Assembly: GCA_001725325.1 (NCBI GenBank)
Contig: MEFY01000002.1
Span: forward strand, 62,001 to 126,000
Direction of reading: 5' to 3'
DNA length: 64,000 bases
Origin: Leifsonia sp. SCN 70-46
GTDB taxonomy: Bacteria > Actinomycetota > Actinomycetes > Actinomycetales > Microbacteriaceae
Positions 20,241 through 30,730 of the stretch are shown here, one piece after another (within the stretch, counting starts at the first letter, position 1; every line of letters begins with the position of its first letter). The position numbers were made by a program, and so were the translations under genes. The notes beneath the pieces are model-generated. The model made no database searches. It was not told where the DNA came from and saw only the letters and a list, made by a program, of their open reading frames with translations.

Positions 20241-20644
20241 TACTTCTTGTACTCCTCTAGCGTGCGAGGGCCGAACGCGTCGGGGATCACCTCGTCGATG
20301 GTCTTGATGCCCGACACCGTCTCGAGGAGCATGCCCTCGGCCGAGTGCTCGAAGAGCAGCTGGCGGCAGCGGCCGCAGGGCATGAGCGCGTTGCCGTGCC
20401 CGTCGACGCACGTGAACGCGACGAGCTTGCCGCCGCCCGTCATGTGGAGCGCTGAGACGAGGGAGCACTCCGCGCACAGCGTGAGGCCGTACGACGCGTT
20501 CTCGACGTTCGCACCCGAGAGGATGCGGCCGTCGTCGACGATCGCCGCGACCCCGACCGGGAAGTGGGAGTACGGCACGTAGGCGTGCTGGAGCGCGTCT
20601 GTGGCGACGGCCCTGAGGGCGTCCCAGTCGATCTCGGCGGTCAT
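20240..20644 (-). CDS. cdd: Cytidine deaminase
   Basis: A 134-residue tetrameric-type cytidine deaminase. Zinc is bound by the Cys of TLCAECSLVSAL and the two Cys of MPCGRCRQLL; the Glu of CAE is the proton shuttle, and FPVGVAAIVDDGRILSGANVENASYG forms the substrate pocket. It converts (deoxy)cytidine to (deoxy)uridine, which deoA can then phosphorolyse. It overlaps the upstream permease gene by 4 bases (ATGA) and deoA by one base. Confidence 0.97.
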
Positions 20645-21926
20645 GATTTTATGTACGGCTTTCCGGAGGCGGCTGGTCCGCGGACCTGTCCGACGAGGCC
20701 GGCGACGGCGAAGATCGTGACGAGGTACGGGAGCATGAGCATGAACTCGGACGGCACCGGGGATCCGATGATCGAGAGCACGTTCTGCAGGTTCGACGCG
20801 AACCCGAACAGCAGCGCCGCGAATGTCGCCCTGATCGGATCCCACCGGCCGAAGATCACCGCCGCGAGGGCGATGAAGCCGGCACCCGCGGTCATCTCCT
20901 TGTTGAAGGCGCCCACCGACCCCAGCGTGAAGTAGGCACCGCCGAAGCCCGCGATCGCGCCCGCGAGCGACACGTTCCAGAACCGGGTGCGGTTCACGTT
21001 GATGCCCACGGTGTCGGCGGCCTGCGGGTGCTCGCCGACCGAGCGCAGGCGAAGGCCCCACTTCGTCTTGAACAGCGCGAACCACACGGCGGCGACCGCG
21101 ATGTACATGATGTACACGATGATCGTCTGGCGGAACAGCACCGGCCCGAGGATGGGGATCTCGCTCAGCAGCGGGATGGGGATGCGCGGGAAGCGCGGCG
21201 GGCTGTTGAGCAGCTGCGCGTTGGGCGCGAGCACCTTGGAGAACAGGAAGCTCGTGAGGCCCGTGACGAGCACGTTGAGCACGACGCCGACGATGACCTG
21301 GTCGACGATGTACTTGATCGAGAACGCGGCGAGCACGAACGAGACGAGCACGCCCGCGACCGTCGCCGCCACGAGGCCCGCGACGGGCTGCTGCGTGACC
21401 GACGCGACGACCGCCGACGCGAACGCGCCGGCGAGCAGCTGGCCCTCGATCGCGACGTTGACGACGCCCACGCGCTCGGAGATCACGCCGCCGAGCGAGC
21501 CGAAGATGAGCGGCACGCTGAGCCCGACGGTTCCGATGAGCAGTCCGGGAACGGGGATCGTGGCGCCCGAGCCCGCCCACGTGAGGAAGGCCACGAGGAA
21601 CAGCAGCGCGTACACGCCGAGCACCCACAGCGGCGTCTTCCGCGCGCGGTAGGAGAGGTAGGCCGAGAAGATCGCGGCCAGGAACAGCAGCACGATCACG
21701 ACGGTCGTGACGACCGTCACGTCGGCCTGGAGCGCCGGCAGCTGGATGAGGTCGGTGGTCGTCGACAGCGGGAACGTCGTGATCCCCGCGCGTGCGCCCA
21801 CCACGAAGATGAGCACGGCGATGATCGCGAAGATGCCCAGGCCGATGGGGGCCTTCCAGCTGCGCACGGCGGCCTTCTCGAGCACGATGGGCGCCGCGGA
21901 CGGGATATGGGTGGTGTCGACGGCGC

Positions 21927-21930
<4 letters not shown>
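20641..21930 (-). CDS. ABC transporter permease, nucleoside (BMP-type) importer
   Basis: A 429-residue permease with about ten transmembrane helices, of the BPD_transp_2 class related to ribose and branched-chain amino-acid permeases. The region GSLGGVISERVGVVNVAIEGQLLAGAFA and the cytoplasmic coupling segment KTKWGLRLRSVGEHPQAADTVGINVNRTRFWNVSLAGAIAGFGGAYF are typical of the second permease in PnrA/BMP nucleoside importers. The GTG at 21930 overlaps the upstream permease stop (GTGA). It forms a heterodimer with the next gene. Confidence 0.92.
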
Positions 21931-23215
<1,285 letters not shown>

Positions 23216-23219
<4 letters not shown>

Positions 23220-24751
23220 GCCGCCGGCTCCTTCGTGCTGGATGCGATTGACGCCGGGACCTCGCCCGCCATCATGAGACCGAGTACCTCGCGCGGGGTG
23301 TCCCCCGGCACGATGCCGACGATGCCGCCGCGGTACATGACCGCGATGCGGTCGGCGAGCGCGACGACCTCGTCGAGCTCGGTGGAGACGACGATGACGG
23401 GCACGCCCGCATCCCTCGTCTCGACGATGCGCGTGTGCACGAACTCGATCGAGCCGACGTCGAGGCCGCGCGTGGGCTGGGCCGCGACGAAGAGCCTGAG
23501 GTTGCGGCTGAGCTCGCGCGCGAGCACGACCTTCTGCTGGTTGCCGCCCGAGAGGCGGCCGACGTGGGTCGTGATGCCCTGGGCGCGGATGTCGAACTCC
23601 GTGACCTTCTCCTCGGCGAAGGCCGCGAGGTCCTTGAGCTGGAGGGTGCCCGCCTTGACGAACGGCGGCTTGTCCGACCTGTCGAGCATGAGGTTCTCGG
23701 CGATCGTGAACTCGGCGACGAGGCCGTCCTCCTTGCGGTCCTCGGGCACGAACCCGACTCCCGCGTCGAGCACGTGCCGCACCGACTTGCCGCGCAGCGA
23801 GGCGCCGTCGAGGGTGATCGTGCCGGTGACCTTCTTCTGCAGGCCGATGATCGCCTCGGTGAGCTCGGTCTGGCCGTTGCCCTGCACGCCGGCGATCGCG
23901 AGGATCTCGCCCTCGCGCACCTCGAAGCTCACGTTGTTGACGACGATCTGGTTGCGCACGTCGATGACGCTGAGGTTCTCGACGACGAGGCCCGCCGCAC
24001 CCGGCTTGGCCGGACCCTTGTCGACGGTCAGGTCGACCGCGCGGCCGACCATGAGCGAGGCGAGCTCGGCGTTCGTCGCGGTCGGCTCGGCCTCGCCGAC
24101 GACCTTGCCGAGGCGGATGACCGTGATGCGGTCGGCGACCTCGCGCACCTCGCGGAGCTTGTGGGTGATGAAGACGATGGAGGTGCCCGACTCCTTGAGC
24201 TGGCGCATGATGACCATGAGCTCGTCGGTCTCCTGCGGCGTGAGCACGGCCGTCGGCTCGTCGAAGACGAGCACCTTGGCGTCGCGCGAGAGCGCCTTGA
24301 TGATCTCGACGCGCTGCTGCACGCCGACGGGCAGGTCGTCGACGAGCGCGTCGGGGTCGACGTCGAAGCCGAACCTCGCCGAGATCTCGCGCACCTTGTC
24401 GCGCGCGGCGCTCAGGTCGAGCAGGCCGGGTCCGCGGGTCTGCTCGTGGCCGAGCATGACGTTCTCCGCGACCGTGAACACGGGGATGAGCATGAAGTGC
24501 TGGTGCACCATGCCGATGCCGGCGTTCATGGCGTCGCCCGGTCCCGCGAAGTGCTGGACGACGTCGTCCAGCAGGATCTCGCCCTCGTCGGCCTGGTAGA
24601 GGCCGTAGAGCACGTTCATCAGGGTGGACTTGCCCGCCCCGTTCTCGCCCAGGAGGCAGTGGATCTCGCCCGGCTCGACCGTGAGGTCGATGTGGTCGTT
24701 GGCGACCAGCGAACCGAACCTCTTGGTGATTCCGCGAAGTTCTAGCTTCAT
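23216..24751 (-). CDS. ABC transporter ATPase, tandem-domain (BMP-type nucleoside importer)
   Basis: A 511-residue protein with two ATPase domains. Domain 1: Walker A GENGAGKST near residue 38, degenerate signature LPVGVQQRVEI, Walker B VLVFDEPTAVL. Domain 2: degenerate Walker A VQGNGQTEL, intact signature LSGGNQQKVVLARE. This asymmetric pattern is that of MglA/YufO-type ATPases used by nucleoside importers. The ATG at 24751 is preferred because TAGATT lies 7 bases upstream (leaderless); the ORF's upstream extension crosses this promoter. It heads the permease-cdd-deoA operon. Confidence 0.93.
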
Positions 24752-24804
24752 GTGAACCAATCTAATCTGCGGACTTCGTCGGCCGCGTAGGGGCAAGTTA
24801 ACGA

Positions 24805-24840
24805 GGTCGGGGAGGCCAGCGCAAGCTGGCCTCCCCGACC
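24805..24840 (-). terminator. Long hairpin terminator after the first BMP lipoprotein gene
   Basis: A perfect 16-bp stem (24805-24820 with 24825-24840) and tetraloop lie 14 bases after the stop codon of the gene at 24855-25955. There is no clean T-run. It separates the lipoprotein gene from the ATPase gene, which has its own promoter. Confidence 0.75.
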
Positions 24841-24854
24841 GGTACTACGAGTGA

Positions 24855-25955
24855 CTAGCCGAGGTACGACTTGACGGTGATCGAACCGTCGATGATCGAG
24901 GCCTTGATCTTGTCGAGCTCGCCCTGGAGGTCGGGCGAGACCTTCGAGGCGAAGTTGTGGAAGTCGGCGACGCCGACTCCGTCGTTCTCGAGCGTGCCGA
25001 TGTAGGCGTCGCTCGAGAAGTCACCGTTCGCGGCAGCGGTCACGACGTCGGTCGTGGCCTGCTTGATGCCCTTGAGGATCGACGTGAGGATGATGTCATC
25101 CGTGGTCGGGTCGGTGACGAACAGGTCGGCGTCGACACCGACGAGGGCGATGTCCTTGCCCGAGTCGGCGATCGCCGCGACGGCGCTCTGGTAGATCGGT
25201 CCACCGACCGGGAGCAGCACGTCGGCGCCCTGGTCGATGAAGTTCTGCGCCGTCGACTTCGCGACGTCGTTGGCCTCGAAGCCACCGGTCAGGGTGTAGG
25301 CGTCGGGGTTGGCCGGGTCGTAGCCGAGGAGCTGGACAGAGGTGCCCTTCTGCTCGTTGTAGTAGGCGATGCCCTGCGCGAAGCCGTCGGAGAAGATCGC
25401 GACGGTCGGGAAGTTCATGCCGCCCCAGGTCGCGATGATGCCGGCCTTGGAGTAGCTCGCCGCGGCGTAGCCGACGAGGAACGCCGCCTGGGCCGTGTTG
25501 AACACGATGGGCTTGATGTTGGGCGCGTCGACCTTGCCGTCGAAGTCGTTGTCCGCCGCGTCGTCGATGATGGCGAACTCGACGTCGGGGTTGGCGAGCG
25601 CGGCCTCGACCGTGGCGGCCGAGAGGGCGAAGCCGACCGTGACGATCAGGTTGCAGCCCTGGTCGACGAGGTTCTGGATGTTCGGGGCGTAGTCGGTCTC
25701 AGCGTCCGACTGGACGGTGATGGCCTCGGTGCCGAGCGACTTGGCCGCGTCGTTGATGCCCTCGTACCCGAGCTGGTTGAACGACTTGTCGTCGAAACCG
25801 CCGAGGTCGGAGACCATGCAGGGGGTGAAGTCGACAGCGGCGTCGCCGCCCTCCTCCGGAGCTTCGGGTGCTGCTGCGCAACCGGCGAGCACGAGTGCGC
25901 TCGATCCGATCAGTGCGATACCGCCGAGTACGCGGCCGCGAGAGGTGATTCTCAA
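24855..25955 (-). CDS. BMP-family (PnrA-like) nucleoside-binding lipoprotein
   Basis: A 366-residue lipoprotein. The TTG start at 25955 has GGAGG six bases upstream, and gives a short signal peptide ending in the lipobox LVLAGCAAAPEAP, with Cys as the lipid anchor. The mature part is a periplasmic-binding-protein fold of the BMP/Med class (VSDLGGFDDKSFNQLGYEGINDAAKSLG near the N-terminus). Family members bind purine and pyrimidine nucleosides. It is separated from the ATPase gene by a strong hairpin, so it is probably expressed at higher level than the membrane components. It is a paralogue of the next gene. Confidence 0.93.
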   Translation of the reverse strand: MRITSRGRVLGGIALIGSSALVLAGCAAAPEAPEEGGDAAVDFTPCMVSDLGGFDDKSFNQLGYEGINDAAKSLGTEAITVQSDAETDYAPNIQNLVDQGCNLIVTVGFALSAATVEAALANPDVEFAIIDDAADNDFDGKVDAPNIKPIVFNTAQAAFLVGYAAASYSKAGIIATWGGMNFPTVAIFSDGFAQGIAYYNEQKGTSVQLLGYDPANPDAYTLTGGFEANDVAKSTAQNFIDQGADVLLPVGGPIYQSAVAAIADSGKDIALVGVDADLFVTDPTTDDIILTSILKGIKQATTDVVTAAANGDFSSDAYIGTLENDGVGVADFHNFASKVSPDLQGELDKIKASIIDGSITVKSYLG

Positions 25956-26101
25956 GGTGTCCTCCAAGGTGATGCCCGACGAGGTGGGCCGGGTCATGGT
26001 GCGTAAAAGATTACATACAGTTACGTCGCCCGGAACAGACAATTCGAGGCCGTCGCCTAATGGTTACAAACTCGCGACGGCCCCGAAATACGCCTGACAC
26101 A

Positions 26102-26125
26102 GTGCGGGCCCCGAAAGGCCCGCAC
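26102..26125 (-). terminator. Terminator after the second BMP lipoprotein gene
   Basis: A perfect 9-bp stem (26102-26110 with 26117-26125) with a 6-base loop, 8 bases after the stop codon. No T-tract. Confidence 0.6.
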
Positions 26126-26133
26126 CGCGTGTG

Positions 26134-27204
26134 CTACTTGGGGGTGTTCGGGCTCGTGACCGTGAGCGCGCCGCTGATGATGTCGGCCCGCAGCTGGTCG
26201 ATCTCGGCGCCCAGCTCGGGGCTCACCTTGCTCGCGAGGTCGTGGAACGGGGCGATGTCGACCCCGCCGTTCTCGAGGGTGCCGACGAACTGCTTGTTGT
26301 CGAACGTGCCGTCGATGCTCGACTTCACGATCTCGACGACGGCGTCGCCGGTGTTCTTGAGCACCGAGGTCAGCAGCACCGGGCGGTACTGCGGGTCGAG
26401 CACGTCGTAGCCGTCCGAGTCGACCCAGATGACCGAGACGGTGCCGTTCGAGTCGAGCGCGGCCTGGGCGGAGCCCTCGCCGACCTGGCCCGCGACGGGC
26501 AGGATGACGTCGGCGCCCTGGTCGATGAAGCCCTGCGTGGTCACGAGGCCCTTGTTGATGTCCTCGAAGTCGCCCGTGAAGACGCCGTCCTGCGCCGCCT
26601 TGTCCCAGCCGAGCGCGACGACCGAGGTGCCGTGCACCTCGTTGTACTTCGCGACGCCGTCGACGAAGCCGTCCATGAAGAGCGTGACGGGCGGCTGGTT
26701 GCCGCCGCCGAAGGTCGCGACCTTGCCGGTCTTGCTCACACCCGCGGCGAGGTAGCCCGCGAGGAACGCGGCCTGGGCCGTGTCGAACACGATGGGCTTG
26801 ACGTTGGGCGCGTCCACGACCTCGTCCACGATCGCGAAGTCGGTGTCGGGGTTCTTGGCGGCCTGGTCGGCGGTCGCGGGGGCGAGCTCGTAGCCGACGG
26901 TGAGCACGAAGCCGCAGCCCGTGTCGACGGCCTGCTGCACGTTGGGCGCGAGGTCGGTCTCCGAGTTCGAGACGAGCACGTCGACCCCGATGCCGTAGTC
27001 GGTGGCGGCCTTCTGCAGGCCCTTCCAGCTCGCGTCGTTGAACGAGCGGTCGTCGAGGCCGCCCGAGTTCGTGACCATGCGGGCGCAGAACTGCTCGCCG
27101 GAACCGTTCTCACCGGGCTTCTCGGGGGCGGGGGCGCATCCTGCGAGCAGGAGCGCTGCAGCACCGAGCACGGCGCTCGCGCGGAAAGCAATTGACTTCG
27201 ACAT
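26134..27204 (-). CDS. BMP-family (PnrA-like) nucleoside-binding lipoprotein, second copy
   Basis: A 356-residue lipoprotein starting MSKSIAFRASAVLGAAALLLAGCAPAPEKPG, lipobox LLAGC; AAGGAG is nine bases upstream of the ATG. The BMP domain begins VTNSGGLDDRSFNDASWKGLQKAATDYGIG and is clearly related to, but diverged from, the protein at 24855-25955. Two binding proteins for one membrane complex would widen the range of nucleosides taken up. It has its own promoter (27257-27283) and an 11-bp direct repeat further upstream. Confidence 0.92.
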   Translation of the reverse strand: MSKSIAFRASAVLGAAALLLAGCAPAPEKPGENGSGEQFCARMVTNSGGLDDRSFNDASWKGLQKAATDYGIGVDVLVSNSETDLAPNVQQAVDTGCGFVLTVGYELAPATADQAAKNPDTDFAIVDEVVDAPNVKPIVFDTAQAAFLAGYLAAGVSKTGKVATFGGGNQPPVTLFMDGFVDGVAKYNEVHGTSVVALGWDKAAQDGVFTGDFEDINKGLVTTQGFIDQGADVILPVAGQVGEGSAQAALDSNGTVSVIWVDSDGYDVLDPQYRPVLLTSVLKNTGDAVVEIVKSSIDGTFDNKQFVGTLENGGVDIAPFHDLASKVSPELGAEIDQLRADIISGALTVTSPNTPK

Positions 27205-27256
27205 GGTGTCGGTCTCCTTGTGACTGAACCGCCTGGTCGGCGGTGGACTGGAATCG

Positions 27257-27283
27257 ACGCTAGCCATCTCGGGCAGTACGTGA
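27257..27283 (-). promoter_or_regulatory. Putative promoter of the second BMP lipoprotein gene
   Basis: On the minus strand TTCACG and TAGCGT (27257-27262) are 16 bases apart, about 50 bases upstream of the ATG. Confidence 0.4.
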
Positions 27284-27309
27284 ACGGGCGTCGTCTCCCG
27301 CGGAAACCC

Positions 27310-27328
27310 TTCGTTACACGTTCGTTAC
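27310..27328 (-). promoter_or_regulatory. 11-bp-spaced direct repeat, possible OmpR-family activator site
   Basis: GTAACGAA occurs twice on the minus strand with an 11-base period, about 60-80 bases upstream of the predicted transcription start of the gene at 26134-27204. It resembles GTAAC-N6-GTAAC sites reported for MtrA in actinobacteria (from memory). Confidence 0.4.
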
Positions 27329-27338
27329 CGGTATCGCC

Positions 27339-28457
27339 CTACAGCACGTCGTTCGAGCCGGAGACCTTGAGCGCGTCGACCACGGCCTTGACCCGCTGCG
27401 CGTGCGCCGTGGTCGTGACGAGCAGGGCGTCGGGGGTGTCGACGACCACGATGTCGGTCACGCCGATGAGCGAGATGAGCCTGTCGCTCTGGCTCACGAC
27501 GACCCCCGTCGACGAGTCGGCGAGCACGCGCGCGTTGACCCCGAGGATGGCGAGATCCGACTTGCGGCCGCCCGAGTGCAGCTTCGCGATGGAGGCGAAG
27601 TCGCCCACGTCGTCCCAGTCGAAGTCGCCGGGGATGACGACGAGCCGCCCCTGTGCGGCGGCGGGCTCGGCCACGGAGTAGTCGATCGCGATCTTGGTGA
27701 GGCGCGGCCACACCTTGTCGACGACGGCGCCCCGGCGCGGCGTGTCCCACGCCTCCGCGAGCTCCGTGAGCCCCTCGAGCAGCTTCGGCTGGGACTCGCC
27801 GAGCTGGGCGAGCAGCACCTCCGCGCGGGCGATGAACATGCCGCCGTTCCACAGGTGGTTGCCGTCGGCGAGGTAGCGCTCGGCGGTGGCGAGGTTGGGC
27901 TTCTCGACGAACGACTCGGCGAGCACGGCGTTGGGCGCCCCGTCGATCGCGACCGGTGCTCCGCAGTGGATGTACCCGAAGCCGACCGCCGGCTCGGTGG
28001 GGGTGATGCCGATCGTGGCGATGTAGCCCGCACGCGCGGCGGCGACCCCCTCGCCGACGGCGCGGCGGAACCCGCGCTGGTCGCGGATGACGTGGTCGGC
28101 CGCGAACGACCCCATGATGACGTCGGGGTCGCGGCGGTGCAGGATGGCCGCCGCGAGTCCGATGGCGGCCGACGACTCCTTCGGCTCGCTCTCGAGCACG
28201 ACGTTGGGGTCGGAGAGCTCGGGCAGCTGCTCCTCGACCGCCGCGCGGTGGGCGCGGCCCGTGACGACCATGATGCGGTCGGGGCCGGAGAGCGGCGCGA
28301 GCCTGTCCCACGTGTCGCGCAGGAGGGTCTGGCCGGATCCCGTGAGGTCGTGCAGGAACTTGGGCGCGTCGGCGCGCGAGAGCGGCCACAGGCGTGATCC
28401 GATCCCGCCCGCGGGGATCACGCTGTAGAAGTCGTCGAACGCCTTCGCACTGGTCAT
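27339..28457 (-). CDS. manC: Mannose-1-phosphate guanylyltransferase
   Basis: A 372-residue nucleotidyltransferase making GDP-mannose from GTP and mannose-1-phosphate. The pyrophosphorylase signature is VIPAGGIGSRLWPLSRADAPKFLHDL; other family motifs are GSFAADHVIRD, FGYIHCG, FVEKPN, LWNGGMFIAR and DFDWDDVGDF. It lacks the C-terminal isomerase domain of bifunctional enzymes. ATG 28457 is chosen because TATGTT lies 7 bases upstream, which would place the transcript start at this codon. It is divergent from a GT4 mannosyltransferase that would use GDP-mannose. Confidence 0.95.
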   Translation of the reverse strand: MTSAKAFDDFYSVIPAGGIGSRLWPLSRADAPKFLHDLTGSGQTLLRDTWDRLAPLSGPDRIMVVTGRAHRAAVEEQLPELSDPNVVLESEPKESSAAIGLAAAILHRRDPDVIMGSFAADHVIRDQRGFRRAVGEGVAAARAGYIATIGITPTEPAVGFGYIHCGAPVAIDGAPNAVLAESFVEKPNLATAERYLADGNHLWNGGMFIARAEVLLAQLGESQPKLLEGLTELAEAWDTPRRGAVVDKVWPRLTKIAIDYSVAEPAAAQGRLVVIPGDFDWDDVGDFASIAKLHSGGRKSDLAILGVNARVLADSSTGVVVSQSDRLISLIGVTDIVVVDTPDALLVTTTAHAQRVKAVVDALKVSGSNDVL

Positions 28458-28546
28458 AGCGACAAACATAGACTTTAAGGAGGAGTTCACCGGGCATCCA
28501 TGGCGTCGGAGGCCTGCGTCCACGGGCGGTTAATACCGTCGGGAGC

Positions 28547-29677
28547 ATGCGAGTAGTCGTCGTCAGCGAAAGCTTCCTGCCCACGATCAACGGAGTCACC
28601 AACAGCGTCAAGAAGGTGCTCGACCACCTCGCCGCGAACGGCCACGATGCCATGGTCATCGTGCCCGCGGCCGGCGCCCCCACCCACTACGCGGGGTTCC
28701 CCGTGCACGAGGTCCCCGCCCTCGCCTACCGGCAGTTCCCCATGGGCCTGCCCAACCCGCTCGTGCAGCGGCTCATCGCCGACTTCCGGCCCGACGTCAT
28801 CCACGCCGCATCCCCCTTCCTGCTGGGGGCGCAGGCGATCGCGGCCGGCAACCGGCTGGGCATCCCGTCGGTCGCCATCTTCCAGACCGACGTCGCGGGC
28901 TACGCGCGCCGCAACCACCTCGGCGCCCTCACGCGCGTCGCCTGGCGCATAGTCCGCTGGATCCACGAGGGCGCCGACCTCACGCTCGTGCCCTCGAGCT
29001 CGTCGATGGCCGACCTCGAGGCCGCGGGCATCCACCGCCTCGCCCGCTGGGGACGCGGCGTCGACCTCACCACCTACCACCCGCGCAACCGGCAGGATGC
29101 GGCCGTCCGCCGCCTGCGCGAGCGCCTCGCCCCCCGCGGCGAGGTGCTCGTGGGCTACGTCGGCCGCCTGGCCCCCGAGAAGCAGGTCGAGCGCATGGCC
29201 GCGCTGCGCGGGCTCGACGGCATCCGCCTCGTCATCGTGGGCGACGGGCCGTCGCTGCCCTCGGTGCGGCGCGAGCTCGACGGGATGCCCGTGACCTACC
29301 TCGGGGCCCTCGGCGGAGCCGAGCTGGCGGCGGCGTACGCGAGCTTCGACGTGTTCCTGCACACGGGCACCGAGGAGACGTTCGGGCAGACCGTGCAGGA
29401 GGCGCACGCCACGGGCATCCCCGTCGTCGCGCCGCACGCGGGCGGACCCATCGACCTCGTCGACCACGGCGTGAACGGCTACCTCTTCTCCCCCGACGAC
29501 GACGGCCAGCTGCGGGCGTACGTCGAGGCCCTCGTGCTCGACGGCGAGCTGCGCGCCCGCATGGGCGAGGCCGGGCGGCGCACGGTGCTCGGCAAGTCGT
29601 GGAGCTCGGTGTGCGACGAGCTCGTGGCGCACTACGAGGCCGCCGTCGTGCGGCGCGCGACGCCGGTCGCACTGTAA
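28547..29677 (+). CDS. GT4-family alpha-mannosyltransferase (MgtA-like)
   Basis: A 376-residue GT-B glycosyltransferase. The N-terminal domain begins MRVVVVSESFLPTINGVTNSVKKVLDHL, typical of GDP-mannose-dependent glycolipid mannosyltransferases such as mycobacterial/corynebacterial MgtA and PimB-like enzymes. The C-terminal domain has GRLAPEKQVE and the EX7E motif in EETFGQTVQEAHATGIPVVAPHAGGP. It probably mannosylates a membrane glycolipid acceptor for lipoglycan synthesis. Supply of GDP-mannose by the divergent manC supports this; the exact acceptor is not determinable. TACCGT is 7 bases before the ATG. Confidence 0.88.
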   Translation: MRVVVVSESFLPTINGVTNSVKKVLDHLAANGHDAMVIVPAAGAPTHYAGFPVHEVPALAYRQFPMGLPNPLVQRLIADFRPDVIHAASPFLLGAQAIAAGNRLGIPSVAIFQTDVAGYARRNHLGALTRVAWRIVRWIHEGADLTLVPSSSSMADLEAAGIHRLARWGRGVDLTTYHPRNRQDAAVRRLRERLAPRGEVLVGYVGRLAPEKQVERMAALRGLDGIRLVIVGDGPSLPSVRRELDGMPVTYLGALGGAELAAAYASFDVFLHTGTEETFGQTVQEAHATGIPVVAPHAGGPIDLVDHGVNGYLFSPDDDGQLRAYVEALVLDGELRARMGEAGRRTVLGKSWSSVCDELVAHYEAAVVRRATPVAL

Positions 29678-29719
29678 AGAATCCGGCTTCTTGCCGAAAG
29701 TATCTTGAGGTCGAGCTAT

Positions 29720-29763
29720 TTAGGTCGTCCTAAGCGGCGATGGCCCATCCGTCCGAATACACT
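29720..29763 (+). promoter_or_regulatory. Putative sdh promoter with upstream palindrome
   Basis: TACACT (29758-29763) could be the -10 element of the sdh operon, about 80 bases before sdhC. The palindrome TTAGG-N4-CCTAA (29720-29733) abuts the -35 position. Its arms resemble half of a DtxR/IdeR site, but the spacing is too short for the consensus. Confidence 0.35.
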
Positions 29764-29840
29764 GGAAGCGTCCGCTTTCCGGACTAAACCCGGCCGCACG
29801 GCAGTAGCCGCGGCCCTCATTCCGCAAGGAGGGGTTGCTC

Positions 29841-30281
29841 GTGCCAGAGAAGACGGCGGGTACCCTGGCGGCCGACAAGGCCGCCGCGCCCAAGATCAGC
29901 ATGCCGAGAAGGCCCGCGGGTACGTTGTACCGCGGCCGGGAGGGCATGTGGTCGTGGGTGCTGCACCGCATCACCGGTGTGGCGATCTACTTCTTCCTGC
30001 TCGTGCACATCCTCGACACCGCGCTCGTGCGCGTGAGCCCCGAGGCGTACAACGCGGTGATCAACACCTACAAGACGCCCCTCATGGGCCTCGGTGAGAT
30101 CGCCCTCGTCGCGGCGATCGGCCTGCACGCGCTCAACGGCCTGCGCATCATCCTCATCGACTTCTGGAGCGTCGGCACCAAGCACCAGCGCCTCATGTTC
30201 TGGATCGTCATCGCCCTGTGGCTGGTCCTCCTCGCGGGCTTCGTGCCGCGCCAGCTCATGCACATCTTCGGAGCCCACTGA
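29841..30281 (+). CDS. sdhC: Succinate dehydrogenase cytochrome b556 subunit
   Basis: A 146-residue membrane anchor of succinate dehydrogenase with three transmembrane helices. The GTG at 29841 has AGGAGG eight bases upstream. SdhC signatures are [36 protein letters not shown] (Ser/Arg quinone pocket; His in LLVHILD a likely haem ligand) and [14 protein letters not shown]. It overlaps sdhD by one base and starts the sdhCDAB operon, transcribed with the usual coupling. Confidence 0.95.
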   Translation: MPEKTAGTLAADKAAAPKISMPRRPAGTLYRGREGMWSWVLHRITGVAIYFFLLVHILDTALVRVSPEAYNAVINTYKTPLMGLGEIALVAAIGLHALNGLRIILIDFWSVGTKHQRLMFWIVIALWLVLLAGFVPRQLMHIFGAH

Positions 30282-30730
30282 TGAGCCTCATCGAAGCACC
30301 CCGTTCCCCCGGCATCCAGCGCCGAACGAAGCGCGGCATCAACTGGGAGAAGTGGGGCTGGATCTACATGCGCGCGAGCGGCGTCGTGCTCGTCGTGCTC
30401 ATCTTCGGCCACCTGTTCGTCAACCTCGTCGCGGGCGAGGGCGTCAAGGCCATCGACTTCGCGTTCGTCGCGGGCAAGCTCGCCGACCCGTTCTGGGTCG
30501 TGTGGGACACGCTGCTGCTGTGGCTCGCCCTCATCCACGGCGCCAACGGCATCCGCACCATCATCAACGACTACGCCAACCAGCCCGTCGTGCGCCGCAT
30601 CCTGCTCGGCGCCGTCGCGGTCTCCACGGCCGTCCTGCTCATCCTGGGAACCCTTGTGATCTACACGTTCGACCCCTGCCCCGCCGGCTCTCCCGCCGAC
30701 CTCCTCCCCAGCTTCTGCCCGGTGCCCTAG
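30281..30730 (+). CDS. sdhD: Succinate dehydrogenase hydrophobic membrane anchor
   Basis: A 149-residue anchor with three transmembrane helices (about 30-52, 70-92, 108-130). Conserved SdhD features are the His of IFGHLFVN and the [16 protein letters not shown] segment. The start codon overlaps the sdhC stop (TGATG), and its stop overlaps the sdhA start (TAGTG). Confidence 0.94.
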   Translation: MSLIEAPRSPGIQRRTKRGINWEKWGWIYMRASGVVLVVLIFGHLFVNLVAGEGVKAIDFAFVAGKLADPFWVVWDTLLLWLALIHGANGIRTIINDYANQPVVRRILLGAVAVSTAVLLILGTLVIYTFDPCPAGSPADLLPSFCPVP

